Shown here one piece after another: positions 55,883 through 64,000 of a DNA stretch of 64,000 bases (position 1 is the first letter of the stretch; each line of letters opens with the position of its first letter). This DNA is from Rhodanobacteraceae bacterium (GTDB lineage: Bacteria > Pseudomonadota > Gammaproteobacteria > Xanthomonadales > Rhodanobacteraceae). A program made the position numbers and the translations under genes. Under the pieces are notes generated by a model. It ran no database searches. It was given only the letters and a program-made list of their open reading frames with translations, and was not told the DNA's origin. Where the stretch lies: the NCBI GenBank assembly GCA_009996615.1, contig JAACZU010000002.1, positions 206,045-270,044 of the forward strand. The letters run 5' to 3'.

Positions 55883-56674
55883 ATGCAAGATTCCCAGACC
55901 CCCGCAGCGGCCCCGCCGGCTGTCGTCCCCGCGCCCGGTGGCGGTAACAACGCCGCGGCGATGAGCCAGATGGGTTTCCACGACCTGATCCAGAACTTCG
56001 ACGTCCTGGGCTGGATCGTCTTCATCACGCTCTGCGCGATGTCGGTCGCCTCGATCTACTTCATCGTCGCCAACTTCCTGCGCAACGGCATGATCCGCGC
56101 GCGCATGGAGCGCGTCATCCACACCTTCTGGGACACGCCGTCCGCGCAGGACGCGGTGCGCTTCCTGGAAGAGCAGCCCAAGGGCGAGCCGTTCTCGAAG
56201 ATCGCGCTGGATTGCGCGTCGGCCGCGGCCCACCACCAGCGCAACGAAGGCAGCCGCCTGGTCGAGGCGCTGAACCGCTCCGAGTTCATCGACCGCGCCC
56301 TGCGCCAGGCCGTCGCCCGCGAGAGCCTGCGTCTGGAAGGCGGCATGACCGTGCTCGCCACGGTCGGTTCGTCGGCGCCGTTCGTCGGCCTGCTCGGTAC
56401 CGTGTGGGGCATCTACCACGCGCTGATCAAGATCGCCGCGTCGGGCAACGCCTCGATGGAAGCGGTCGCCGGCCCGGTCGGCGAGGCGCTGATCATGACC
56501 GCGTTCGGTCTGTTCGTCGCGATCCCGGCGGTGCTTGCGTACAACTTCTACGTGCGCCAGAACCGCGTGATCTACGCCCGTTTCGACGAGTTCGCGCACG
56601 ACCTGCACGATTTCTTTGCCACCGGCTCGCGCGTTGAAGCGGGCGCTGCGACGGCGGCAGCCGCGAGGAAGTAA
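55883..56674 (+). CDS. exbB: Biopolymer transport protein ExbB
   Basis: A 263-residue MotA/TolQ/ExbB-family channel protein. First helix LGWIVFITLCAMSVASIYFIV, then a cytosolic domain, then two helices: TVLATVGSSAPFVGLLGTVWG (signature with the channel-lining Thr) and GEALIMTAFGLFVAIPAVLAY. With ExbD it forms the proton channel driving TonB. It starts 12 bases after the tonB stop. Confidence 0.95.
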   Translation: MQDSQTPAAAPPAVVPAPGGGNNAAAMSQMGFHDLIQNFDVLGWIVFITLCAMSVASIYFIVANFLRNGMIRARMERVIHTFWDTPSAQDAVRFLEEQPKGEPFSKIALDCASAAAHHQRNEGSRLVEALNRSEFIDRALRQAVARESLRLEGGMTVLATVGSSAPFVGLLGTVWGIYHALIKIAASGNASMEAVAGPVGEALIMTAFGLFVAIPAVLAYNFYVRQNRVIYARFDEFAHDLHDFFATGSRVEAGAATAAAARK

Positions 56675-56677
56675 GTC

Positions 56678-57100
56678 ATGGCAATGAGCACAGGTGGTTC
56701 GGGCGGCGGCCCGATGGCGGAAATCAACGTCACGCCGCTCGTCGACGTGATGTTGGTGCTGCTGATCATCTTCATGATCACGGCGCCGCTGATGTCGCAC
56801 AAGATCCGCATCGACCTGCCGCAGGCGAACCCGAACACGCAGGAAACCAATCCGCCGGAGCCGATCGACTTGGCGATCAAGGAGAACGGCGACCTGTTCT
56901 GGAACGACGAGCCGGTCACCCCGGCGATCCTGCAGGCGCAGCTGCGCGTCGCGGCGCAGAAGAGTCCGCAGCCGGAGCTGCAGATTCGCGCCGACAAGCC
57001 GACCCAGTGGCAGAAGATCGCCACGGTGATGGCCGAGGCGAAGAGCGCCGGCATGGTGAAGCTCGGCTTCATGACGACGGGCACCGGCGGCGACCAGTAA
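56678..57100 (+). CDS. exbD: Biopolymer transport protein ExbD1
   Basis: A 140-residue ExbD/TolR-family protein: MAEINVTPLVDVMLVLLIIF holds the essential aspartate in the single transmembrane helix, followed by a periplasmic domain (LQIRADKPTQWQKIATVMAE). It starts three bases after exbB. A strong terminator follows 25 bases after its stop, so most transcripts may end here and exbD2 may be expressed less. Confidence 0.95.
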   Translation: MAMSTGGSGGGPMAEINVTPLVDVMLVLLIIFMITAPLMSHKIRIDLPQANPNTQETNPPEPIDLAIKENGDLFWNDEPVTPAILQAQLRVAAQKSPQPELQIRADKPTQWQKIATVMAEAKSAGMVKLGFMTTGTGGDQ

Positions 57101-57125
57101 GGTTCACCGCATGCGATCTACGAAG

Positions 57126-57155
57126 ACGGCGCTGCGGCAACGCAGCGCCGTTTTT
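57126..57155 (+). terminator. Strong intrinsic terminator between exbD1 and exbD2
   Basis: ACGGCGCTGCG (57126-57136) and CGCAGCGCCGT (57141-57151) form a perfect 11-bp stem with a GCAA tetraloop, followed by TTTTT. This is a textbook terminator. Confidence 0.92.
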
Positions 57156-57246
57156 GTTGGTCCAAGCGCGCACGTCGGATTTGCCTGCGGCGGCAGGTGC
57201 GGCGTAGGCTGGGGGCGCGGGTTCCCCAAGGCTGCCGGAGATCACG

Positions 57247-57639
57247 ATGCGCGCGCTTCGTTCCGACGCTTCCGCGGTGCAGGCCCAGATCAACGTGACG
57301 CCGCTGATCGACGTCATGCTGGTGCTGCTGATGATCCTGATGCTGACCACGCCACTGGCGTTGCACCGCGTGCCGTTGCCGCTCGGTGCGAACGCCGGCA
57401 ACGACGTACCGCGCATGCTGGCGCTGTCGGTCAAGGCCAGCGGCGAACTCTATCTCGACGGCGGCGCGGTCAATCGCGCGCAGCTGGCCACGGCACTGGC
57501 CGCGGCCGCCGTGCAGGACCAGCCGCCGCTGCTGGAGATCCGCCCCGAGGCGAACACGCGCTACGACTACGTCGCCGAAGTGCTCGTGCTGGCCGGCAAC
57601 AGCGGCCTGAGCGCTATCCGCGTGGTCGGCGCCCAGTGA
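57247..57639 (+). CDS. exbD2: Second ExbD/TolR-family protein (ExbD2)
   Basis: A 130-residue ExbD paralogue with QAQINVTPLIDVMLVLLMIL carrying the same essential aspartate, then PLGANAGNDVP and a shorter periplasmic domain ending YDYVAEVLVLAGNSGLSAIR. The tonB-exbB-exbD1-exbD2 order beside pdxJ is known from Xanthomonas campestris, where exbD2 has a separate role from exbD1. Here a terminator precedes it, so partial read-through or its own promoter is needed. It converges on pdxJ with 10 bases between stops. Confidence 0.92.
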   Translation: MRALRSDASAVQAQINVTPLIDVMLVLLMILMLTTPLALHRVPLPLGANAGNDVPRMLALSVKASGELYLDGGAVNRAQLATALAAAAVQDQPPLLEIRPEANTRYDYVAEVLVLAGNSGLSAIRVVGAQ

Positions 57640-57649
57640 GCGCGCGCGC

Positions 57650-58396
57650 TCAGGGCGTGGCGAGGATCGCCAGATAATTGCGCACGGTTGGTGCGAGGCC
57701 GTCGTACAGCGCGTCGCCGATCAGTGCATGGCCGATCGAGACCTCGGCCAGGAACGGAATCGCGCGCTTCAGCGCCGGCAGGTTGTGCTGGTCGAGGTCG
57801 TGGCCGGCGTTGACGCCGAGGCCGCAGGCGCGCGCGCGCTCGGCCGTGCGCACGCACGCGTCCAGCGCGCGCCCATGGTCGCCGCACGCGAACGCCTCGG
57901 CATATGGCCCGGTGTAGATCTCGATGCGGTCGGCGCCAAGCTCGGCGACGCGTTCGATCGCCGCGCCCTCGGCATCGACGAACAGGCTGACGCGGCAGTC
58001 GAGCGCCTTCAGCTCGCGCACCAGCGGCGCCAGCCGCGCGGCGTCGCGGTCGAGGTCGAAGCCGTGGTCGGAGGTGATCTGCGCGTCGCTGTCGGGCACC
58101 AGCGTGGCCTGCGCCGGGCGTACCGCGCGCACGAGTTCGAGGAAACCCGGATACGTCCCCCGCGCCGGCGCGAACGGATTGCCCTCGAGGTTGTACTCGA
58201 CGTGGCCAAGCACCGCGCCGATGCGCGCGACATCGTCGACGCGGATATGGCGCTGATCCGGCCGCGGATGCACGGTGATGCCGTGGCAACCGGCCTCGAT
58301 CGCGACGCGCGCCGCCACCACCGGATCGGGCAGCGTGCCGCCGCGCGAGTTGCGCAGCACCGCGATCTTGTTGACGTTGACGCTGAGCGCGGTCAT
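57650..58396 (-). CDS. pdxJ: Pyridoxine 5'-phosphate synthase
   Basis: A 248-residue TIM-barrel enzyme joining 1-deoxyxylulose 5-phosphate and 3-amino-2-oxopropyl phosphate to form pyridoxine phosphate. [17 protein letters not shown] is the N-terminus, [16 protein letters not shown] the substrate loop, [53 protein letters not shown] and [13 protein letters not shown] follow. Unlike the E. coli family norm, NLEGNPF (not NxEmxxxxe) is the gamma/xanthomonad subtype. No pdxA is nearby. ATG 58396. Confidence 0.95.
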   Translation of the reverse strand: MTALSVNVNKIAVLRNSRGGTLPDPVVAARVAIEAGCHGITVHPRPDQRHIRVDDVARIGAVLGHVEYNLEGNPFAPARGTYPGFLELVRAVRPAQATLVPDSDAQITSDHGFDLDRDAARLAPLVRELKALDCRVSLFVDAEGAAIERVAELGADRIEIYTGPYAEAFACGDHGRALDACVRTAERARACGLGVNAGHDLDQHNLPALKRAIPFLAEVSIGHALIGDALYDGLAPTVRNYLAILATP

Positions 58397-58489
58397 CGTG
58401 CGGCCCTGGCGGTCGGAATGCGTGCAGTATAAAAGCATCGGGTCTGAAGTCCCTCCCACAGACCGTGGGAGAGACTCCGGGACGAGGCC

Positions 58490-58515
58490 GTGGGAGCGGC
58501 TTCAGCCGCGATGCT
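58490..58515. repeat. 26-bp dispersed repeat, copy 2
   Basis: Identical to 2005-2030 over 26 bases. It lies between pdxJ and the PDZ protein gene. Confidence 0.8.
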
Positions 58516-58547
58516 GCTCGGGCCACGACCCCGCGCGAGCACTGCCG

Positions 58548-59492
58548 TCAGCGACACGGCTCGGCGATCTGCTTCCACGCGACCGGATCCCAATAGGCGC
58601 CGTTCTTCCATTCGGTGCGCTTGTCGGGGTTGAGGCGCGCAGCAATCAGCGTGGTCGTGTTCGGCAGGACGTCGACGACCAGCGTCTTGTAGCGGTCCGG
58701 CGTGCTGTTGCGCAGGCGGTCGTTGAAGCTGAGGTAGCGGCTCTCGATCCGCTCGGACACCTGCAGCGTGTGCCGCCCCGCGGCGACCCGGAACGTGTTG
58801 CTGTCGGTCGGCCCGGCCAGCTGGCCGTCGATGCTGATCACCTTCGCGCCGTGCAGGTCCTGCTGCCGCGGCGCGACGTCGAACTGGCTGATGCGGCCGC
58901 AGCCTGCCGCCGCCGCTGCCGGATCGGCGGCGGCCAGCGCGGCATCGCCGCCCACGGTCAGGTGCATGGCCGGCAGATAGATGCGCGCCAGCGTCCCGGA
59001 AACGGTCTGTGTGCGCCCGCCGCGGCGCACCTCGAAGTCCAGCGTGCCGCCATCGGGCAGCGCCTCGACGCGTTCGCGCAGCGTCGCGGTCGCACCGCTG
59101 CCGGTCAGCGCGGTGCCATTGAGCGCGACCAGCACGTCACCGGCACGCAACCCCATGCGCTCGGCGCTGCCGCCAGGCGTCACGCCGAGCACGGCGAGGC
59201 CGTCGCGGCTGGCATGCGCGCTGTCGACCAGCACGCCGAGGTTGTTCACGCGCTGTGCCGGCGCGTCGATGTCGAGCGTGATCTGCTGCGGAGGTTGGTC
59301 GCCGAACGCACCGGTCTCGATCAGCTCGGTCAGCAGCGCGCGCATTTCCTGGCGCACGCGCTCCTGCACCGCCGGGCTGACCGTGCCGGCGCCGACGTCC
59401 GCCCGCGCAAGGCCGGTGAGGCCCAGCACGGCCGCGATGGCCGACCCCAGCAGGCTGGCCCGCCAGATCCGATTGTCGCGTTCGATCTTCAT
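58548..59492 (-). CDS. Exported PDZ-domain protein
   Basis: A 314-residue protein with an N-terminal hydrophobic signal (WRASLLGSAIAAVLGLTGLARA, about residues 9-30). A PDZ domain follows at about residues 75-160: LGVLVDSAHASRDGLAVLGV, GGSAERMGLRAGDVLVALNG and RVEALPDGGTLDFEV. The C-terminal part (VISIDGQLAGPTDSNTFRVA, GRHTLQVSERI) looks like a PEGA-like beta domain. It is third in an ECF sigma / anti-sigma-like / PDZ operon, which suggests a role in envelope stress sensing (inference). ATG 59492 chosen to start the signal; an in-frame ATG at 59519 adds nine residues. Confidence 0.82.
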   Translation of the reverse strand: MKIERDNRIWRASLLGSAIAAVLGLTGLARADVGAGTVSPAVQERVRQEMRALLTELIETGAFGDQPPQQITLDIDAPAQRVNNLGVLVDSAHASRDGLAVLGVTPGGSAERMGLRAGDVLVALNGTALTGSGATATLRERVEALPDGGTLDFEVRRGGRTQTVSGTLARIYLPAMHLTVGGDAALAAADPAAAAAGCGRISQFDVAPRQQDLHGAKVISIDGQLAGPTDSNTFRVAAGRHTLQVSERIESRYLSFNDRLRNSTPDRYKTLVVDVLPNTTTLIAARLNPDKRTEWKNGAYWDPVAWKQIAEPCR

Positions 59493-59515
59493 GTCGCCCT
59501 CGTTGCCCTGTGCCG

Positions 59516-59977
59516 TCAAATGCGCGTGACGCCGGCCACGCCGGCTTCAGGCGCCTGCAACTGCGCGATCATTCCGCGCAAGACCTCGTTGCGCCGCTGC
59601 CATAGCGGCGCGAGCTCGTCCACCGACGCCGCACGGTCGTAGGCCGCCTGCAGGCTCGCGTCGATGACGCGCACGCGCGCCAGTTCCGCCGCCGGGGCCC
59701 GTCGCTGCGCGGCCAGATTCTGCCACTCGCGCTCGAGCACCTGCGATTCGCGCTGGAACGCCAGCGAACCGGGTTGCGGCGGTGGCTGCACCGTCCACAG
59801 CGCCAGCCCGGCCACCACCGACGCGGCCGCCAGTCCGGCGCCGCGCTGCCAGCGGCGCCAGCGGACCTGGCGCTGGTGCGCCGCAAGCACGCGCGGCCAC
59901 AGGCCCCGATCCGGTGCGAACTCGGGCAGCCGGTGCGGATCGAACCGGCCGCTCAGGCGGGAAATGTCGTCATGCAT
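59516..59977 (-). CDS. Single-pass membrane protein, putative anti-sigma factor
   Basis: A 153-residue protein with a short cytosolic N-terminus (MHDDISRLSGRFDPHRLPEF), one transmembrane helix (GAGLAAASVVAGLALWTV, about residues 47-64) and a helical periplasmic part rich in QRESQVLEREWQNLAAQRR-type coiled coil. Its start overlaps the sigma factor stop (ATGA), the typical position of an anti-sigma factor, but it has no zinc-binding HxxxCxxC motif. Function is inferred from position. Confidence 0.7.
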   Translation of the reverse strand: MHDDISRLSGRFDPHRLPEFAPDRGLWPRVLAAHQRQVRWRRWQRGAGLAAASVVAGLALWTVQPPPQPGSLAFQRESQVLEREWQNLAAQRRAPAAELARVRVIDASLQAAYDRAASVDELAPLWQRRNEVLRGMIAQLQAPEAGVAGVTRI

Positions 59978-60572
59978 GGCGCCAGGCCTCGTTGCTGTCG
60001 AGCGGTTGCGCGTCCTCGTTGAGTCGCTTCAACGCGCGCGCCAGGATCGACTTCGAATAACTCTCGCTCTGGCCGAACAGCTCGGCCAGCTCCTTGTGCG
60101 TATAGCCTTCGACCTCGTGCAGGATCACGATCGCGCGTGCACGCGGCGGCAGGCGCATCAGCAACGACCACGCATCGGTGCGCTGTTCGGCTTCCGCCAG
60201 CGGTGCCGGCAGCGCGGCGAACAGCGTCTCGGCATCGTCGTCGCGGAAGCGCTGGTGCGCGCGCAGCACGTCGATCGTCGCGTTCGCGGTCATGCGCTTG
60301 AGCCACGCCCCGAACGGCGCCTCGCCGCGGAACCCGCGCAGCGTCGAGAACATCTTCAGAAACACCTCCTGCACGATGTCCTCGGCCGCGGCCGGCTCGC
60401 CGAGCACGCGCAGCGCGAGGTTGTAGCACGCGCTGCCGAAGCGCTGGTAGATCGCCGCGAACGCCGCCATGTCGCCGCGGCGCGCACGCTCCAGCGTGAA
60501 CGGATCGAGCGGCTGGCCGAACCCGGAGTTCACCCGGCCATTGTCCACGAGATTGGTTTGTCCGTCGGCCAT
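59970..60572 (-). CDS. ECF-family RNA polymerase sigma factor
   Basis: A 200-residue sigma-70 factor with regions 2 and 4 only. Region 2: YQRFGSACYNLALRVLGEPA, AEDIVQEVFLKMFSTLRGF and FGAWLKRMTANATIDVLR. Region 4: LPPRARAIVILHEVEGYTHK and ELAELFGQSESYSKSILARA. A start at 60572 gives MADGQTNLVDN; further upstream sequence lacks coding character. It shares an operon with the membrane protein and PDZ protein, which likely control or respond to it. Confidence 0.93.
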   Translation of the reverse strand: MADGQTNLVDNGRVNSGFGQPLDPFTLERARRGDMAAFAAIYQRFGSACYNLALRVLGEPAAAEDIVQEVFLKMFSTLRGFRGEAPFGAWLKRMTANATIDVLRAHQRFRDDDAETLFAALPAPLAEAEQRTDAWSLLMRLPPRARAIVILHEVEGYTHKELAELFGQSESYSKSILARALKRLNEDAQPLDSNEAWRHA

Positions 60573-60660
60573 TTCACCGGACAAGACGGGCGGGCGACGC
60601 CGATCGTCGCGCGTCCCCGCATCCGGCACGCGGACCGATCCCGCCAGCAGCGACCGCGCG

Positions 60661-61329
60661 TCAGCATGCGTGTGCGAGCAGGCGTACCGTCCGCGGCGGG
60701 CCGCGCCAGGCGAGCGCGCCGAGCAGGCCCGGCGCCGGCGCGAGCGCAAGCAGGCGCCAGTCCGCGCAGGCGCCGGCCTCGGGCGCGATCGCACGCAACC
60801 CGGCGATGTGGCCATGCGCGTCGACCGCGAACTCGAGCCGGTCCAGGCCGAACGACAATCCCGCGCCGAGCGCCTTCAGCACGGCCTCCTTGTGCGTCCA
60901 CAACGCCAGGAACGCTGCGGTGCGCGCAGCCGCCGGCAGGTGCGCCAGCGCGTCCGCCTCGTTGGCGGTGAAGAAGCGCCCGGCCAGCTCGTCGACGGCC
61001 AGCCGGCGCTCGCCGCGTTCGACGTCGATGCCGAGCGGTTGCCGCCGCGCGAACGCCAGCAGCACGTGCGGCCCGGCATGGCTCAGGTTGAAGTCGAGCT
61101 CCGGCAGCGCCGGCGCGTACGGCTTGCCGTGCTCGCCGCGCTCGATCACCGGCGCGACGCCGACGCCGGCGTAGGCGCACAGCAGCGACGCCAGCACCTC
61201 GCGCGCGGCCGCGCCGATCGCGCGCGGCGGTCCCGGCGCGGTCGCCAGCGACCACACGTGGATCTCGTCGACGGCGAGTGCCGGCACGGCGGCGCAAGGG
61301 ACGAACGTGGTCGCATCGGGAGCAGTCAT
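60661..61329 (-). CDS. 4'-phosphopantetheinyl transferase (Sfp type)
   Basis: A 222-residue enzyme that adds the phosphopantetheine arm of CoA to carrier proteins. FNLSHAGPHVLLAFAR, PLGIDVERGER (Mg-binding Asp/Glu) and FLALWTHKEAVLKALGAGLS (WxxKEAxxK motif) are present in order. Length (222) is typical of Sfp/EntD-type enzymes. No polyketide or NRPS gene lies in the window, so its carrier targets are elsewhere, possibly including the fatty acid ACP. ATG 61329. Confidence 0.93.
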   Translation of the reverse strand: MTAPDATTFVPCAAVPALAVDEIHVWSLATAPGPPRAIGAAAREVLASLLCAYAGVGVAPVIERGEHGKPYAPALPELDFNLSHAGPHVLLAFARRQPLGIDVERGERRLAVDELAGRFFTANEADALAHLPAAARTAAFLALWTHKEAVLKALGAGLSFGLDRLEFAVDAHGHIAGLRAIAPEAGACADWRLLALAPAPGLLGALAWRGPPRTVRLLAHAC

Positions 61330-61370
61330 GCGGCCATGCTTGGCGGGCGCGGCACCGGCGTCAAGCCGGC

Positions 61371-62102
61371 TCAGGCGCGTGCCGCCGCCAGCCGCTGCGC
61401 CAGCGCGACCTCGAGCCCGCCGCCCTTGCGCAGAGCCGCCAGTTCGCCGCGCTCCCAGCAGTGCAGCACGCATCCCTCGTGCAACAGCGCGACGCGGTCG
61501 GCCCAGTGCTCGGCGATGTCGAGCGCGTGCGTGGCGAGCAGCACGCCGGCGCGCCCGGCGTCGACGCGCTCGCGCAGGTGGCGCTTGAGCAGCAGGCCGC
61601 TGGCCGGGTCGAGGCCGTTGAAGGTCTCGTCGAGCACGACCAGCGCCGGCTCGCCGAGCAGCGCGAGCAGCACGCCGAGCTTCTGCCGCGTGCCGTAGGA
61701 CATCGTCGCGACGGCCTCGTCCAGCCACGGCGTCAGGCCCAGCGCTTCGGCGAGCTGCAGCACCTCGGCGTCGATCGCCGCCAGCTGCTTCGCCGCGGCC
61801 TGCACGGCCAGGCACTCGCGCGCGCTCAGCAGCGGCGGCAGACGCTCGGCCGCGATCGCATAGCCGAGCGAGCGCTTCGCCGCGACGCCGTCACCGGCCA
61901 GCGCGTGTCCGGCGACGTGGATCGTGCCGGCACGCGGTCGCAGCCGCCCGACGCAGGCATCGAGCAGCGTGCTCTTGCCGCTGCCATTCGCGCCGAGCAG
62001 CGCGACCCATTCGCCGCGGCCGACGACGAGATCGACGCCGCGCAGCACGTCGCGCTCGGCGTGGCCACCGCGTAACCCGGCGACATGCAGCGGCGCGCTC
62101 AT
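61371..62102 (-). CDS. ABC transporter ATP-binding protein
   Basis: A 243-residue ATPase: Walker A LLGANGSGKSTLLDACVG, signature MSYGTRQKLGVLLALLG (SYGTR variant of LSGGQ), Walker B LVVLDETFNGLDP and H-loop ATHALDIAEHW. The DETFNG form is usual in ABC-2-type exporters. Its start overlaps the stop of the permease gene (ATGA at 62099-62102), so the two form a dedicated two-gene exporter; substrate unknown. Confidence 0.9.
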   Translation of the reverse strand: MSAPLHVAGLRGGHAERDVLRGVDLVVGRGEWVALLGANGSGKSTLLDACVGRLRPRAGTIHVAGHALAGDGVAAKRSLGYAIAAERLPPLLSARECLAVQAAAKQLAAIDAEVLQLAEALGLTPWLDEAVATMSYGTRQKLGVLLALLGEPALVVLDETFNGLDPASGLLLKRHLRERVDAGRAGVLLATHALDIAEHWADRVALLHEGCVLHCWERGELAALRKGGGLEVALAQRLAAARA

Positions 62103-63313
62103 GCGGCGCGCATCCGGCGGCCGTCGCGCCACCATAGTGCCGGCAGCAAGAACGCCAGCGCCGCCGGCAGCGTGGCGGTGAGCGCGAGCAGCAGCGCGGC
62201 GTAGGCGACCAGTTCGACGCGCAGCGGCCCGGTGCGATGGCGCCGCGCCAGCGCGCACGCGGTGGCGGTCAGCACCCATGCCAGCCAGGCCGCCGCGAGC
62301 GCGAGCGCGCGCACCGGCGCGACGCCGAGTGCGGCCAGCAGCAGGGCGCCGCACGCGCCGGCGACGAGCTGGCCGGCGAGGGCACGCCGGCACAGCGCGA
62401 GCGTGAAGCGGCCCGATGCGAGTGGCGTCGCGCGCAGCCAGTCGGCCGCCCGCGGGATCACCGCCAGCTGCGCGTTCAGCAGCGCCGTCGCGCCGAGCGC
62501 AGTCGCGATCAGCAGCAGTGCCAGCACCACGACATGCGCCGGAATGCCCATCGGCATGCCCACCAGCGCAGCGCCGACGATCTGTGCGTGCACGCGTGGC
62601 GCAAGTGCTGCGCGCAGCTGCGCGAACGGCCAGCGACCGAGCGCCGTGAGCGTGACTTCGAACGCATGCTCATGCCGCGCCTGGCGCAGCCGCGGCAGTG
62701 TCGCGACGGATGGCGCATGTGCCGCCCGCCCGCCGGCATACCAGCCGATCACGGCGCCGCCGGCGAAGCCGAGCGCGACGGCGCCGATGGGTGCGGCGAC
62801 CGTGACCGCACCGACCGTTCCGGCTGCTGCAAGCAGCACGAGCACGACCACCGCCGCCGGCAGCCAGCGCGCCGCCAGGCGCCGGCGCAGCGCGGCGCGC
62901 ATGTCGCGCGCGGCGATCGGTGCGCTGGCCAGCCACGCCGTCGCCCATTGCCGCTCGGCGTGGCGCCGGCCGTGCACGATCGCGCTCGTGGCCACGAGCG
63001 TGGCGGCTACGGCCAGCGACAGCAGATGCGCCGGCAGCAGCGCGACCAGTGCGGCCGCATCGCCACGCAGGCGCTGTCCGAGCGCGACCGCGGCGATGCC
63101 GGCGAACACGCCGATCAGCGCGAGCAGGGTCCCCGCGCGTGCGCGCCGGGCGAAGAACTGCCGCACGCGCCGGCGCCGCTCGAAGCGCCACGCGAGCAGG
63201 ATCGGGTTGGCGGACGGAGCGAGGAAAAAGGCGTGAGAAGCGAGAAACGAGTGAACATGCCGCACTCCGTTCGCCTCAACGCGACGTGGCCGGCCCGAAC
63301 TCTCGTTTCTCAT
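62099..63313 (-). CDS. ABC transporter permease
   Basis: A membrane protein of about 404 residues with ten or so hydrophobic segments: GTLLALIGVFAGIAAVALG, LVALLPAHLLSLAVAATLVA, WLPAAVVVLVLLAAAGTVGA, VALGFAGGAVIGWYAGG, IPAHVVVLALLLIATALGAT and LVAYAALLLALTATLPAAL. The start is uncertain. The ATG at 63313 lies in a GAGAAACGAG-type repetitive stretch (63236-63330), and a GTG at 63264 or another downstream start may be the true one; conserved coding begins near SANPILLAWRFERR. It precedes its ATPase gene. Confidence 0.75.
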   Translation of the reverse strand: MRNESSGRPRRVEANGVRHVHSFLASHAFFLAPSANPILLAWRFERRRRVRQFFARRARAGTLLALIGVFAGIAAVALGQRLRGDAAALVALLPAHLLSLAVAATLVATSAIVHGRRHAERQWATAWLASAPIAARDMRAALRRRLAARWLPAAVVVLVLLAAAGTVGAVTVAAPIGAVALGFAGGAVIGWYAGGRAAHAPSVATLPRLRQARHEHAFEVTLTALGRWPFAQLRAALAPRVHAQIVGAALVGMPMGIPAHVVVLALLLIATALGATALLNAQLAVIPRAADWLRATPLASGRFTLALCRRALAGQLVAGACGALLLAALGVAPVRALALAAAWLAWVLTATACALARRHRTGPLRVELVAYAALLLALTATLPAALAFLLPALWWRDGRRMRAA

Positions 63314-63358
63314 TTCTGTCTCTCGTTCCTCGCTGTCACTCCTCCAACGCATTCCTCG

Positions 63359-64000
<642 letters not shown>

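Overview
The window is 64 kb of GC-rich chromosome (about 70% GC by eye) from the replication-origin region of a gammaproteobacterium of the Lysobacterales (Xanthomonadales). The evidence for this is the gene order rpmH-rnpA-yidC-mnmE beside dnaA-dnaN-recF-gyrB, the run tonB-exbB-exbD1-exbD2 next to pdxJ as in Xanthomonas, the many TonB, dipeptidyl-peptidase and Gld-type ABC genes, and several dispersed repeat families of the kind these genomes carry. I cannot name the genus; the Rhodanobacteraceae/Lysobacteraceae range fits. Both ends cut genes: prlC on the left, acs on the right.

Layout. 1-6.7 kb: metabolic genes, mostly on the minus strand (prlC, AhpD-like, ICL/PEP-mutase-like, thiopurine methyltransferase, aroE-ykgJ, hemB) plus a gamma carbonic anhydrase. 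6.9-11.9 kb: an SPFH-like protein, rsmG-parA-parB, a glycosyltransferase, a DUF6445-like protein and rpmB-rpmG. 12.4-16.8 kb: a secreted protein, ahpF, ahpC and a desaturase. 16.9-20.5 kb: a four-gene Gld-type ABC operon. 20.9-26.8 kb: mutM, tdk and a partner, a Sel1 protein, rep, and a gdx/sugE exporter behind a guanidine-II riboswitch. 26.9-36.8 kb: pirin, a cyanophycinase-like lipoprotein, a TonB receptor, dipeptidyl peptidase IV, a glycine-zipper protein, a GST and a CMD-family protein.

36.8-42.8 kb is an accessory island. A decayed IS66 transposase end is followed by an AT-rich promoter region and a tight six-gene operon: a 75-aa protein, a GHKL ATPase, two proteins I cannot assign, a cytosine-5 DNA methyltransferase and a Vsr-type endonuclease. 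The island lies directly against the 3' end of mnmE, a known integration hot spot. It is the best candidate in the window for a little-described defence system.

42.8-53.5 kb is the origin core: mnmE, yidC, rnpA and rpmH on one side; dnaA, a probable oriC, dnaN, recF and gyrB on the other. Two perfect 16-bp parS palindromes lie inside recF. 53.6-57.6 kb holds a TPR lipoprotein-like or periplasmic protein and the TonB energiser operon. 57.6-64 kb holds pdxJ, a PDZ protein with anti-sigma-like and ECF sigma genes, a phosphopantetheinyl transferase, a two-gene ABC exporter and the end of acs.

Non-coding DNA is rich in repeats. The most frequent is a palindromic element of about 90-150 bp bounded by GTAGGGTGGGAC and its complement (at least seven full or partial copies, two of them arranged as tandem duplications). 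No tRNA, rRNA, CRISPR array or intact insertion sequence was seen.
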